The notes: a model not told the origin generated them from the sequence alone. DNA of 9,807 nt from Chlamydiia bacterium (GCA_003170575.1 PMZB01000216.1:1-9807), one strand, 5' to 3'; shown: positions 1 through 7,042, numbered from the stretch's first letter. Program-made: numbers and translations.

Positions 1-1241
1 GTTTTAACAAGTCGGTTCACATCATCCACGCTTGTTCCGCTGCCCTTAGCAACACGTCGACGTCGTTCTATAACGAAATCGTCTCGATCTTCCCGCTCAT
101 CAGGAGTCATAGACATGATAATGGCTTCTGCTTTTTTAAGCTCCTTATCGCTTCCTTCTAAAGGAAGGTTGGCAACCCCTGGCAGCATTGAAAGCAATCC
201 CTTCATTGATCCCATTTTCTTCAGCATACGTATCTGCTGAAGAAAATCCGCATACGTAAATGCTGCTCGCCGCAGCTTCTTGGCCATCTCCTCGGCTTCA
301 TCTTCACGAAAATGCTCCTGGGCCTTGCGTACAAGGTTAATTGTATCACCCATACCCAAAATTCGATCTGCCATAGAAGCAGGATGAAATGGCCGAATAT
401 CTGTAAGGTGCTCCCCATGCCCTTCAAAAAATATAGGCTTTTTGGTGACTTCCACAATCGATATCGCAGCGCCGCCTCTTGCAGAACCATCCAGCATGGT
501 AAGAAATGATCCAGTCACTCCAACAGAGTCAACAAATGCAGATGCTGATTTCACAGCATCTTGCCCTGTAGCTGCATTCAAGGTAAGAAGCACCTGGTGG
601 GGCTTCACAATGTCCCTTACAGAAGCAAGCTCATCCATGAGAGCTGAATCAACATGAAGGCGCCCAGCTGTATCAAAAATAAGAAGATCCCATTGCTTGA
701 TTTTCGCTTGTTCGAGAGCTAATGTCGCAACACGCCTCGGATCTTTTTCGTCTTTGCTGTAAAAACAGTCTACCTCTGCTTGAGAAGCAAGTGTAATAAG
801 CTGATCTATGGCTGCAGGACGGGCAAGATCGCACGCCACAAGACATGGTCGAGTAAACCCTTTTTTCTCTTTCAGATACTTAGCTAACTTAGCAGCATGC
901 GTTGTCTTTCCAGACCCTTGTAATCCACATAAAAGAACCCTTGAAGGCCTCTCCTGGAGCACCAAATCCTGTTCTGTAGCTCCTAAAAGCTCAACCAGTT
1001 CATCGTGGACAATTTTTACAAAAAGCTGCCCTGGAGAAACAACCTTCAGCACTTCCTGGCCTATAGCGTTTTCCTTAACCTTTTTTACAAAAACCTTGAC
1101 TACACCATACTGGACATCAGCATCCAGCAAAGCAACCCGAACTTCATCGATTGCCTCCTGGATATTATCTTCAGTCAAAGTTTTGGCTTTGATAAATTTT
1201 GCAAAAATGCCTTGAAATTTCTCAGCCAATGCTGAAAACAT
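1..1241 (-). CDS. ffh: Signal recognition particle GTPase Ffh (3' end cut off by window edge)
   Basis: Ffh binds signal peptides and SRP RNA and, with FtsY, delivers nascent chains to the SecYEG translocon at the inner membrane. 413 codons are present from ATG 1241, preceded by GAAGGA with a 5-nt gap. The N domain is residues 1-95. The G domain has P-loop GLQGSGKTT (106-114), ARPAAIDQL (140-148), DTAGRLHVD (190-198) and, at the G4 position, TMLDGSARGG (248-257). The closing HPASMADRILGMGD (286-299) leads into the M domain, with FLQQIRMLKKMGSM (333-346) and the RNA-binding ERRRRVAKGSGTS (392-404). The reading frame is still open at base 1, so only the final part of the M domain is missing. The G4 lysine of TKxD is Met here, and the usual DGDARGG reads DGSARGG. 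In chlamydiae this gene normally follows prmC directly; here a plus-strand gene separates them and ffh has its own upstream region. The family call is certain. Confidence 0.97.
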   Translation of the reverse strand, partial: MFSALAEKFQGIFAKFIKAKTLTEDNIQEAIDEVRVALLDADVQYGVVKVFVKKVKENAIGQEVLKVVSPGQLFVKIVHDELVELLGATEQDLVLQERPSRVLLCGLQGSGKTTHAAKLAKYLKEKKGFTRPCLVACDLARPAAIDQLITLASQAEVDCFYSKDEKDPRRVATLALEQAKIKQWDLLIFDTAGRLHVDSALMDELASVRDIVKPHQVLLTLNAATGQDAVKSASAFVDSVGVTGSFLTMLDGSARGGAAISIVEVTKKPIFFEGHGEHLTDIRPFHPASMADRILGMGDTINLVRKAQEHFREDEAEEMAKKLRRAAFTYADFLQQIRMLKKMGSMKGLLSMLPGVANLPLEGSDKELKKAEAIIMSMTPDEREDRDDFVIERRRRVAKGSGTSVDDVNRLVK

Positions 1242-1273
1242 AAAATTCCTTCAACTCACTGGAAAAAGCGTAT

Positions 1274-1282
1274 AGTTTAGCA
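1274..1282 (-). promoter_or_regulatory. ffh: Candidate extended -10 element for ffh
   Basis: Read on the minus strand this is TGC followed by TAAACT, a TGn extended -10 with 4 of 6 matches to TATAAT. It lies about 33 bases upstream of the ffh ATG. I find no good -35 hexamer at 17-18 bases, so the call rests on the extended -10 and on the need for a promoter here, because ffh is cut off from the prmC operon by an opposing gene. Confidence 0.35.
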
Positions 1283-1310
1283 TTTAAGAGTAAATTTGCG
1301 ACAGAACTGT

Positions 1311-1340
1311 TTGACATTTTTTGGGTTAACCCAGTAGGTT
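1311..1340 (+). promoter_or_regulatory. Candidate sigma-70-like promoter of the HAD phosphatase gene
   Basis: A perfect TTGACA -35 box (1311-1316) is followed after 18 bases by TAGGTT (1335-1340), a weak -10 that keeps the T, A and final T of TATAAT. Transcription would begin near 1347, leaving a leader of about 40 bases. The spacer is almost filled by the palindrome at 1322-1333. A 5-bp inverted repeat, AGAAG (1371-1375) and CTTCT (1382-1386), flanks the Shine-Dalgarno sequence just before the start codon. The -35 is convincing; the -10 is only moderate. Confidence 0.5.
1322..1333. promoter_or_regulatory. 12-bp perfect palindrome TGGGTTAACCCA, possible operator
   Basis: The sequence is its own reverse complement over all 12 bases and sits between the candidate -35 and -10 boxes of the HAD gene. 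A dimeric regulator bound here would block RNA polymerase. No regulator gene is visible in the window, so operator function is inferred from symmetry and position only. Confidence 0.4.
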
Positions 1341-1372
1341 TATTTCCTTTAAGAATCCAAATAGAATTTCAG

Positions 1373-1378
1373 AAGGGA
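1373..1378 (+). promoter_or_regulatory. Ribosome binding site of the HAD phosphatase gene
   Basis: AAGGGA lies 8 bases before ATG 1387 and fixes that start. Its first three bases belong to the left arm of a small AGAAG/CTTCT inverted repeat that ends directly at the start codon. Confidence 0.6.
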
Positions 1379-1386
1379 TTTCTTCT

Positions 1387-2064
1387 ATGAAAAAAGCTTT
1401 TCTTTTCTTTGTTTTGTTCTCAGCTTACTACATTCACGCTGCGCAATCCCCTATATATCCCGATATCGTGGTCTTTGATTTCGGAGGAGTAGTGGGGTAC
1501 ACAGATAATGATATGCTCACCAAAAAAGTAGAGAAAGCACTAGGCGTGCGTCATTCCCAAGCCAAAGCCCTTACTGCAAAAGCACTGAGTGCGAAATCTA
1601 TGGAAGCTTTTTGGCTGATTTACGAAACAAAATCAGGTCTGGAACTTCCGTTCAACTGGGCAAGCCAATTTAAACAAATGAGGAGACAATCTCTCAGAAT
1701 AGACCCGAAGATATATACAATTATTCAGGAACTCAAAAGTCACGGAAAAAAAGTAGCGCTGCTTTCCAATGTGCCTGCTAGCCGTGCAAAGGATATTCGA
1801 AAACTCGGGCTATATAAGCCTTTTCATCCAGCAATATTATCCTGCGATATCGGTGTCGAGAAACCAAATAAGAAAGCATTCAGGGTTCTTTTGAAAAAAC
1901 TAGGTAATGTGGACCCTAATAGATGCTTTTTCATAGATGACAAAATAGAAAACGTCAATGCAGCTCTACGTCTTGGAATTCAGGCGGTGCAATATGAATC
2001 CCCGAAAAAGTTGCGCTGGCAGCTTGCTCTACGCAACATTCTTCCCCCTAAAAAAGCGTATTAA
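1387..2064 (+). CDS. HAD-superfamily phosphatase-like protein with a signal peptide
   Basis: 225 residues. The N-terminus is a classic Sec signal: MKK, a hydrophobic core (residues 4-15), and a likely cleavage site after IHA (18) or HAA (19). The mature part shows the HAD order: motif I VFDFGGVV with nucleophile Asp31, motif II LLSNVP with Ser127, motif III Lys159 in GVEKPN, and motif IV FIDD with Asp184/Asp185. The second Asp of the usual DxD is Gly33, as in the YihX-like branch of HAD class IA enzymes, so it may differ in chemistry from standard phosphatases. The 40-105 stretch is the helical cap. Substrate unknown; a small phosphorylated metabolite hydrolysed outside the cytoplasm is the simplest inference. 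Mature-part cysteines 153 and 180 could form a disulfide. The gene lies alone, against the direction of its neighbours, inside an otherwise conserved block, and its stop is one base from the opposing prmC stop. Confidence 0.88.
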   Translation: MKKAFLFFVLFSAYYIHAAQSPIYPDIVVFDFGGVVGYTDNDMLTKKVEKALGVRHSQAKALTAKALSAKSMEAFWLIYETKSGLELPFNWASQFKQMRRQSLRIDPKIYTIIQELKSHGKKVALLSNVPASRAKDIRKLGLYKPFHPAILSCDIGVEKPNKKAFRVLLKKLGNVDPNRCFFIDDKIENVNAALRLGIQAVQYESPKKLRWQLALRNILPPKKAY

Positions 2065-2065
2065 T

Positions 2066-2896
2066 TCATAAAACTGCTTTCACGACACGGTCGTGATGAG
2101 CAAGGTCTTTAATGAGCTGAATTTTAGAAAAGTGATGAGCTTGGGCGAGTGATGTAACTGCTTGCCCCTGAGTAGAACCGATCTCTACAAGTATGCATGA
2201 GCCTTCACAGAGGTATTGGAACACTTGGGCAAAGAAACGCTCGTACCACTCAAGACCAGTAGTACCACCCACAAGAGCCAGTTTTGGTTCATATTCTCGT
2301 ACAGTTCTATCTCCCTGCTTCCACTCACATTCAGAAAGATAGGGGGGATTTGCTATCACACACGCAGCTTTGCTGTGGAAAGGAGAAAGAAGATCTCCTA
2401 AAAGGCATTCTACAGAAACTTTAAGCCTTTCAGCATTAATCTTTGCAATGGAAAGTGCTTCTGGAGATATATCAGAAAGAATAACGTTCCACTCTGGGAA
2501 AAGCTTTTTTACGCTAAGGCCTATACATCCACTTCCTGTGCCCACATCAAAAAGAACCCCTGGCGTAGTCCTTGAGGCAAGAAAGGAGCAAGCCTCTTCA
2601 ACCAAAATTTCTGTTTCTGGGCGCGGGATAAGCACATCCTTAGACACAACAAATTCTTCCCTGAAAAAGGGAGCAAGGCCTCGCACATATGCAAGCGGCT
2701 CCCCTTTTTTTAGCCGAGAAATTCCTGATCGAATTTTTGCTAGTTCTGCTTCTTCAACTGGGCGGTCAAACCTGAGATATAAATCGAGTCGAGAGACGCC
2801 AAGAGCATAGGCAATCAACCATTCAACTTCATGACGAGGTCTTTGATCTGAAACGTGCATGAGAGAAAGTTTGAGAATTTCTCTAACTGTTTTCAT
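2066..2896 (-). CDS. prmC: Release factor glutamine methyltransferase PrmC (HemK)
   Basis: PrmC N5-methylates the glutamine of the GGQ motif in release factors RF1 and RF2, using S-adenosylmethionine, in the cytosol. From ATG 2896 the protein is 276 residues, normal for the family. It has an N-terminal helical release-factor-binding domain (1-75), the linker signature [10 protein letters not shown] (91-100), the SAM-binding [11 protein letters not shown] (116-126) and the catalytic NPPY (183-186). Two starts are possible. ATG 2911 (281 residues) has no clear Shine-Dalgarno. ATG 2896 forms an ATGA overlap with the prfA stop and has GGA ten bases upstream, so I prefer it and expect translational coupling. 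The enzyme is thus made directly after its own substrate, RF1. The gene ends tail-to-tail with the HAD gene. The function call is firm; only the start is open. Confidence 0.96.
   Translation of the reverse strand: MKTVREILKLSLMHVSDQRPRHEVEWLIAYALGVSRLDLYLRFDRPVEEAELAKIRSGISRLKKGEPLAYVRGLAPFFREEFVVSKDVLIPRPETEILVEEACSFLASRTTPGVLFDVGTGSGCIGLSVKKLFPEWNVILSDISPEALSIAKINAERLKVSVECLLGDLLSPFHSKAACVIANPPYLSECEWKQGDRTVREYEPKLALVGGTTGLEWYERFFAQVFQYLCEGSCILVEIGSTQGQAVTSLAQAHHFSKIQLIKDLAHHDRVVKAVL
2080..2096 (-). terminator. Hairpin at the 3' end of prmC, possible terminator
   Basis: TCACGAC and GTCGTGA (7 bp, perfect) flank a 3-base loop inside the last prmC codons. On the minus strand the stem is followed by AAGCAG and then a short TTTTA, so the T tract is displaced and brief. 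On the plus strand there is no T tract. It could help end prmC transcription before the convergent HAD gene, but the same bases encode protein. Confidence 0.3.
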
Positions 2897-3984
2897 TTTG
2901 CTAAGATCCATGGACAGGCAGCTTTTTCTTGTTTCTTATAGTCCCAGTCCACAAGCATGTGTGAAAAGTCTTCTAGATCCCCATTCATGACTCTATCTAA
3001 GTCATAACGTGTCACTTCAATTCGATGATCGGTTATGCGATTTTGCGGGTAGTTATACGTGCGAATCTTTTCTGAACGGTCCCCAGAGCCCACCTGCTCT
3101 AGCCTCAGGGCGTCTTGCTCATTTTTCTTTCGGCGCCGCTCAAGCTCTGAAAGCTTGGCTCGCAAGTATCTTAAGGCTTTATCTTTGTTCTTATGCTGGC
3201 TTCTTTCCTCTTGGCAAAATACGACGGCCCCCGTTGGAATATGGGTAATGCGCACAGCACTATCTGTTTTGTTCACATGCTGTCCGCCTGCGCCCGAGGA
3301 TCTGGTTGTTTCAATACGAAGATCTGACTCTGGGATCACTAAAGATACATCTTTTTCATCCGCCTCTTGAAGAACAGCTACGGTGATTGTAGAGGTATGG
3401 ATTCGTCCTTGTGCTTCTGTGGCTGGAACTCGCTGCACTCGATGAGTTCCTCCCTCATGGCGCAAAAACCTCCACACATTTTTTCCCGTGATTGCCATCA
3501 CATATTCTTTAAAACCGCCTAGATCAGACGGAGTTGCTGAGAGGCCTTCAACCTTCCACCCCATCTTCTGAGCATACATCTGGTACATGCGCACACAGTC
3601 TGCAACAAAAAGCATAGCCTCTTGCCCTCCTGCTCCTGCGCGCAGCTCAACAATTGTAGTACGATCATCATCAGCACTGGGCGGAACAAGAAGATCTCGA
3701 AGGTTTTTTTCAACTTGGGCGAGCAGCTTCCGAAGGGAGGCTAAGTCTTGTTCGATAATGGAAATAAAGTCTTGATCTTTCTCAGTAGACAGAAGTTCTT
3801 CATTATCTTTGATCTGACGCTCAAGATTTTCCTGCCGGTCATATATACCAACTATGGTGGAAAGATAAGAATGCTCTTTTGAATGTTCAGCAAAGTTAAC
3901 TCTGTCTTGAATATTAGCTTCTTGACCCAGCCACGATTCGATTTCATGAAGGCGCTGAACAATAGCTTCTCGGTCAATCTTCAT
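2893..3984 (-). CDS. prfA: Peptide chain release factor 1
   Basis: RF1 reads UAA and UAG in the ribosomal A site and triggers peptidyl-tRNA hydrolysis. The 363 residues match the family's usual length. Domain 1 is the helical N-terminus (1-100). The RAGAGGQEA segment follows at 115-123. The stop-codon-reading PxT tripeptide is PAT (187-189) within [14 protein letters not shown], which marks RF1 rather than RF2. The catalytic GGQ is at 233-235 within [17 protein letters not shown], and Gln235 is the PrmC target. The C-terminal [14 protein letters not shown] segment is also typical. Start ATG 3984 lies 20 bases after the rpmE stop, with a weak GTGAG-like ribosome site, and the stop overlaps the prmC start as ATGA. 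So rpmE-prfA-prmC should be one transcript. Identification is unambiguous. Confidence 0.98.
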   Translation of the reverse strand: MKIDREAIVQRLHEIESWLGQEANIQDRVNFAEHSKEHSYLSTIVGIYDRQENLERQIKDNEELLSTEKDQDFISIIEQDLASLRKLLAQVEKNLRDLLVPPSADDDRTTIVELRAGAGGQEAMLFVADCVRMYQMYAQKMGWKVEGLSATPSDLGGFKEYVMAITGKNVWRFLRHEGGTHRVQRVPATEAQGRIHTSTITVAVLQEADEKDVSLVIPESDLRIETTRSSGAGGQHVNKTDSAVRITHIPTGAVVFCQEERSQHKNKDKALRYLRAKLSELERRRKKNEQDALRLEQVGSGDRSEKIRTYNYPQNRITDHRIEVTRYDLDRVMNGDLEDFSHMLVDWDYKKQEKAACPWILAK

Positions 3985-4004
3985 ATTCTCACTTGAAAGA
4001 ACAC

Positions 4005-4310
4005 TTATGCTTTCTTTCTAGAAGCTTTGGTTGGGGCTGGCTTCTGTTCTACTTTAGGCTGTGGTTTTTGTACGTTCTGATATCGCTTTTTAAACCTATC
4101 AACACGACCTTCTGCGTCAACAATTGCCTCTCCGCCTACAAAAAGCGGATGAGAAGCCGAAGAAATAGGGACTATAACAACAGGAAGCTCTCTTCCCTCA
4201 TACATCTCTTTCTGATCAGATGTAATCGTTGTTCCACATACAAACTTTAGGCCGGTTGTCGAGTCCACAAACAGGACATCGTGATACGGAACTTGCTTTT
4301 CCTTTTGCAT
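4005..4310 (-). CDS. rpmE: Large ribosomal subunit protein L31, type B
   Basis: L31 is part of the 50S central protuberance and takes part in the bridge to the 30S head. The 101 residues show [20 protein letters not shown] (9-28), then the conserved [11 protein letters not shown] (50-60) and [14 protein letters not shown] (64-77). Only one cysteine is present, so the zinc-binding CxxC of type-A L31 is absent and this is a type B form. A proline- and lysine-rich tail (81-101) follows, as in chlamydial L31. I place the start at ATG 4310 because GGAG lies 9 bases upstream; an in-frame TTG at 4334 would put the Shine-Dalgarno inside the gene. It heads the rpmE-prfA-prmC operon. Confidence 0.95.
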   Translation of the reverse strand: MQKEKQVPYHDVLFVDSTTGLKFVCGTTITSDQKEMYEGRELPVVIVPISSASHPLFVGGEAIVDAEGRVDRFKKRYQNVQKPQPKVEQKPAPTKASRKKA

Positions 4311-4319
4311 TGTACAAAA

Positions 4320-4323
4320 CTCC
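4320..4323 (-). promoter_or_regulatory. rpmE: Ribosome binding site that decides the rpmE start
   Basis: On the minus strand this reads GGAG, nine bases before ATG 4310. It supports the ATG over the upstream in-frame TTG at 4334. Confidence 0.6.
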
Positions 4324-4344
4324 ACATAGTTCAAATTGGGAAGG

Positions 4345-4374
4345 ATGATACCACACTTTCTCCTTAGAACTCAA
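4345..4374 (-). promoter_or_regulatory. Candidate promoter of the rpmE-prfA-prmC operon
   Basis: On the minus strand, TTGAGT (4374-4369; 4 of 6 to TTGACA) is separated by 18 bases from TATCAT (4350-4345; 5 of 6 to TATAAT), and the -10 is extended by TGG (4353-4351). Transcription would start near 4338, about 28 bases before the rpmE ATG. It lies just downstream of the hairpin that ends the preceding operon, which makes the arrangement consistent. Confidence 0.55.
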
Positions 4375-4377
4375 TGA

Positions 4378-4423
4378 TAACTATTCACATACCCCGACTT
4401 GCGTAGGGGTATGTGATTAGTTA
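4378..4423 (-). terminator. Long imperfect hairpin after the gcvH-like gene, probable terminator or insulator
   Basis: The arms TCACATACCCC (4385-4395) and GGGGTATGTGA (4406-4416) pair perfectly over 11 bp around a 10-base loop. After one T/T mismatch, six more pairs follow (4378-4383 with 4418-4423), giving 17 bp. It begins three bases after the gcvH-like stop codon. No strong T run follows on either strand, so it is not a textbook intrinsic terminator. It could stop transcription or protect the mRNA end, and it separates the operon from the rpmE promoter. Confidence 0.55.
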
Positions 4424-4425
4424 AA

Positions 4426-4731
4426 TTACTCTTCCACAACGTAGAGCCAGGTTTCTTCAGGAGCTTCTTCGAGAAGACGCGGGGAAGACTCGAGTGCGGT
4501 ATTCACTTCTCGCACTGTTCCAGAAAGAGGAGCTTCTATATCAATCGCAGCCTTAGAAGACTCTACAACTACAGCTGTAGAGCCTTTTTCTAAGATTTTC
4601 CCAATTTTTGGAAGCTCAATCCAGTCAATATGATCAAACTGCTGGAGCGCTCCTTTGGTCAGGCCTATTTTAGAGAGATTGCCCTGCTTTTCAACCCAAA
4701 ATTTCTCATCAAGATACGTCTTTTTGTTCAT
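4426..4731 (-). CDS. Short GcvH-like lipoyl-domain protein
   Basis: The 101 residues match the core of glycine cleavage H protein: KFWVEKQGNLSKIGLTKGAL (10-29) for the N-terminal strands, then VVVESSKAAIDIEAPLSG (54-71), where Lys60 is the expected lipoylation site, and VREVN, then SPRLLEEAPEETWLYVVEE at the end. GcvH is usually about 125-130 residues; this one stops at the Trp strand and lacks the C-terminal helix. In the complete system H carries aminomethyl groups between the P, T and L proteins. No gcvP, gcvT, lipoate ligase or lipoyl synthase lies in this window. Chlamydiae are known to carry an orphan gcsH, so a role as lipoyl carrier or relay is possible. Start: ATG 4731 with GAAGGA 11 bases upstream, rather than TTG 4737. 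The first 23 bases overlap the upstream gene's end, so translation is probably coupled. Confidence 0.85.
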   Translation of the reverse strand: MNKKTYLDEKFWVEKQGNLSKIGLTKGALQQFDHIDWIELPKIGKILEKGSTAVVVESSKAAIDIEAPLSGTVREVNTALESSPRLLEEAPEETWLYVVEE

Positions 4732-7042
4732 TCCCAAAGAATTCCTTCGTATATTCGGCGGCTTTTTGTTTGATCACCTCTTCTCCAATTCGGTTCTGCA
4801 GATCGTACACGGCTCCTCTTAAGCTACCTTCATATTCGCCTTGGGAAGAACTCTTCACCTGTGCCACAAAGGGTCCAAAATGGGTGGTATAGCGAACAGG
4901 AAGCCAGCCATTGACCCCAAGAGAAAAGGCATCTGCTAAAGCAGGATTTTCCGTAAGATCCTTTCGCTTGATTGTTTCCTGACTTCTTACGAAAGAGAAA
5001 AGATCATTCATCGGGCGACTTTCTAGCATGAGCGCAGAGGTATCTGTGGGAACATAGGGTTCAAGTACATTACATATCTCTGACCCATGAACCCTTAGGC
5101 ACTCTGCTCCTTCAGCCATAAGAGGCAGAAAACGTACAGCTACTTGTGCCGTCTTCAAATCAGTCCAGTCGCAGTAGGAGGGAACCTTCTCTTTCCACTC
5201 TTTCACAGCTAAATTAAGCCGCTTGAAAAGCGGGGCAAAATGAATTTCAGCAATTTTATCTTTCACTTCTGCAAAAGGCTTCCACTCTCCCTTCTCCGTC
5301 CGAAATTCAGATGGCTTTTCTTTTTTTACTCGCTCATATGCGGCCTCTAAAATTCGGTCCAGCACACTGTCCAGCGTTCCATTGGCCAAAAGATCAGGAA
5401 GAGGAACTAATTCATCAACCGCTTTCCGATCGAGGACTTTTATTCTATAAAAATGCCTTCCGTCTTGCGTATATTGGCTGAGCTCAGGAGACTGCTCTGC
5501 AATATGAGCCTGGCCTAACTCCTTGATAAGTGCTTTTCTATCTTTAATGCCATCAAAAGCAAATGTGCCTCCCTGAAGCCGGATCCCATATACTTTAGTC
5601 TCAACTTTCGCATTGTCAAGATGCTGGGAAAGCCATTCAGGATGAGAAGCGACCAGTGCATTTTTTGCTATGTCATCTGCTTTAGCTCTAAGCTTAGGAG
5701 AAAGGCCCTCAAGGGCTTGGAATCGACTTTCTCTATCCGATGCTTCTTTTTCCTTCAATGCAGGAATCTCTTTTTCAAGCTCTTCCCAATGATCATTCTG
5801 CCAACCCCACAGATCTTTCATCTTCACCTGGCTTGCAAGCTTTGCCACATCTACCTGCGACACAGAGAGGACAAATCGCCGTTCAACAAGTTCCGGAAAA
5901 CTAGCTATCACTTCATCACAGGATCGATATTGCTTTGATGGCATAAGCGAATTTGAGTCCGCCTTTTTGGTTACAGCATCCAGCCATATTTCAACTTTTA
6001 AAAGATCTCGGCTATTTGCTAACCGTAGAGATGGCTGCAGCTGAAACTTTTCAATCTGACAGGTTTGCGCCTCAAATTGTAAAGGCCCCACAAATGCATC
6101 TGGGCTCAGAACTATCTTCTGGGGCAAATCAAGCAGCGCTTGTCTAAATAAGAGCACATCTCCCCACACCTTTATCGCTCTGGATTCATCCATTCCAAGG
6201 GAAAGCAGGGTCTTTTTCATGAGCTCTTCAGGAGTTGTATGGGCGGAGGGTCCAAGTTGTTTGGCTGCCGCTTGCGCATTTTTAAAGAGAGATGCTAACA
6301 CTTCCCCCTTAGAAACACTCATCCCCTGCATGCGTGCCTTCGCCGCCATTTGGATGATAAATTCGGTAGCCTTGTCAACAAAAGCCTGTCCAAACCAATC
6401 GGTGAGCTGCTGATAACCAAACAAAGCTAATGGCCGCCCCTCCAGAGCTACATCTGGTTCAACCCATTCAAACTGTTTTTGTTGATACATAAGTACCTGG
6501 CGAAGGTACATCGCTGGAAATGCGTTCTCAGCAAGATACAGATCTCTTTTTTTCTTGTATAACTCAAGAGGATTCGCAAACTTTCCTTGTTGGAATTTTT
6601 CTAAGTTTGTTTTGAGTTCAGGTGCAAAATAGCTCCACACCTGTTCAGCAGAGATAAAAGGAGCTTGGGGATGTCTATAGGGCTGAAACAATTTTTCTCG
6701 CTTTTGCCGCGCCTCCCATTCTTTGCCAAATGTTTGCTCAAAATGCGCTGCCAAGACTTCTCCAACTGGGGTATCAATGATATCATGCTCAATAACCCCG
6801 TCGTTTAAAGGATTGCTAGGATGACCTTCGCTTGAAATCGGACCCATTGAGAAAAAATGGACATAATCGTTAAAATCAGAGCGAGTAATATTCTTGCCTG
6901 CAACCGTCTTGAAAATGACGGGATCCTCTCCTTTCCCGGAAGTAAAAGCAGAATACGTCCCAAAAAACGAAAAAGACAAAATTATTACTGCAGTGACAAC
7001 AAGGTAGATAAATCGTTGATATTTGCGGAAAAAAGTGAACAT
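4709..7042 (-). CDS. Membrane-anchored SurA_N/PpiD-like periplasmic protein, no parvulin domain seen
   Basis: The 777-residue protein starts with MFTFFRKYQR followed by one membrane segment (about 11-33), a cytoplasm-in, periplasm-out anchor like that of PpiD. Next comes FKTVAGKNITRSDFNDYVHF (44-63), the pattern of the SurA/PpiD N-terminal chaperone domain. A second typical piece is AKARMQGMSVSKGEVLASLF (234-253). The rest is rich in charged helices. I looked for the parvulin marks (a HILV-type strand, a GGDLG turn, an FGYH-type ending) and found none; residues near 475-545 and 720-745 only faintly recall the end of such a module. PpiD is usually near 620 residues, so this is longer. Inferred role: folding or quality control of secreted and outer-membrane proteins. 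AGAGAGG precedes ATG 7042 closely. It is the first gene of an operon with the gcvH-like gene and is divergent from sulP. Confidence 0.75.
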   Translation of the reverse strand: MFTFFRKYQRFIYLVVTAVIILSFSFFGTYSAFTSGKGEDPVIFKTVAGKNITRSDFNDYVHFFSMGPISSEGHPSNPLNDGVIEHDIIDTPVGEVLAAHFEQTFGKEWEARQKREKLFQPYRHPQAPFISAEQVWSYFAPELKTNLEKFQQGKFANPLELYKKKRDLYLAENAFPAMYLRQVLMYQQKQFEWVEPDVALEGRPLALFGYQQLTDWFGQAFVDKATEFIIQMAAKARMQGMSVSKGEVLASLFKNAQAAAKQLGPSAHTTPEELMKKTLLSLGMDESRAIKVWGDVLLFRQALLDLPQKIVLSPDAFVGPLQFEAQTCQIEKFQLQPSLRLANSRDLLKVEIWLDAVTKKADSNSLMPSKQYRSCDEVIASFPELVERRFVLSVSQVDVAKLASQVKMKDLWGWQNDHWEELEKEIPALKEKEASDRESRFQALEGLSPKLRAKADDIAKNALVASHPEWLSQHLDNAKVETKVYGIRLQGGTFAFDGIKDRKALIKELGQAHIAEQSPELSQYTQDGRHFYRIKVLDRKAVDELVPLPDLLANGTLDSVLDRILEAAYERVKKEKPSEFRTEKGEWKPFAEVKDKIAEIHFAPLFKRLNLAVKEWKEKVPSYCDWTDLKTAQVAVRFLPLMAEGAECLRVHGSEICNVLEPYVPTDTSALMLESRPMNDLFSFVRSQETIKRKDLTENPALADAFSLGVNGWLPVRYTTHFGPFVAQVKSSSQGEYEGSLRGAVYDLQNRIGEEVIKQKAAEYTKEFFGNEQKDVS
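4743..4748 (-). promoter_or_regulatory. Ribosome binding site of the gcvH-like gene, inside the upstream gene
   Basis: On the minus strand this is GAAGGA, 11 bases before ATG 4731 and 5 before TTG 4737. It lies within the coding sequence of the PpiD-like gene, so the second gene has its own initiation signal despite the overlap. Confidence 0.45.

Noticed and set aside
808..1235. Two plus-strand open frames of 135 and 76 codons opposite ffh
   Set aside because: They lie entirely within the coding region of ffh, whose motifs are unmistakable, and their products show no domain, so they are shadows.
2897..2911. ATG 2911 as start of prmC
   Set aside because: It has no clear ribosome site, whereas ATG 2896 makes an ATGA junction with the prfA stop. 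It remains possible and would add five residues.
3993..4250. Plus-strand open frame of 85 codons opposite rpmE
   Set aside because: It is the complement of a conserved ribosomal protein gene, with no ribosome site or family resemblance.
4332..4334. TTG as an upstream start of rpmE
   Set aside because: GGAG at 4320-4323 sits between it and ATG 4310 at the right distance for the ATG, and known L31 proteins begin at the position of the ATG.
4200..4370. A leader frame upstream of and overlapping rpmE, with an AAGGAG in front and a CPVC-like cysteine pair in its translation
   Set aside because: The AAGGAG lies between the -35 and -10 boxes of the likely promoter, so it would not be transcribed from it. 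The GTG start is only three bases from it, and the cysteine pair comes from reading rpmE out of frame.
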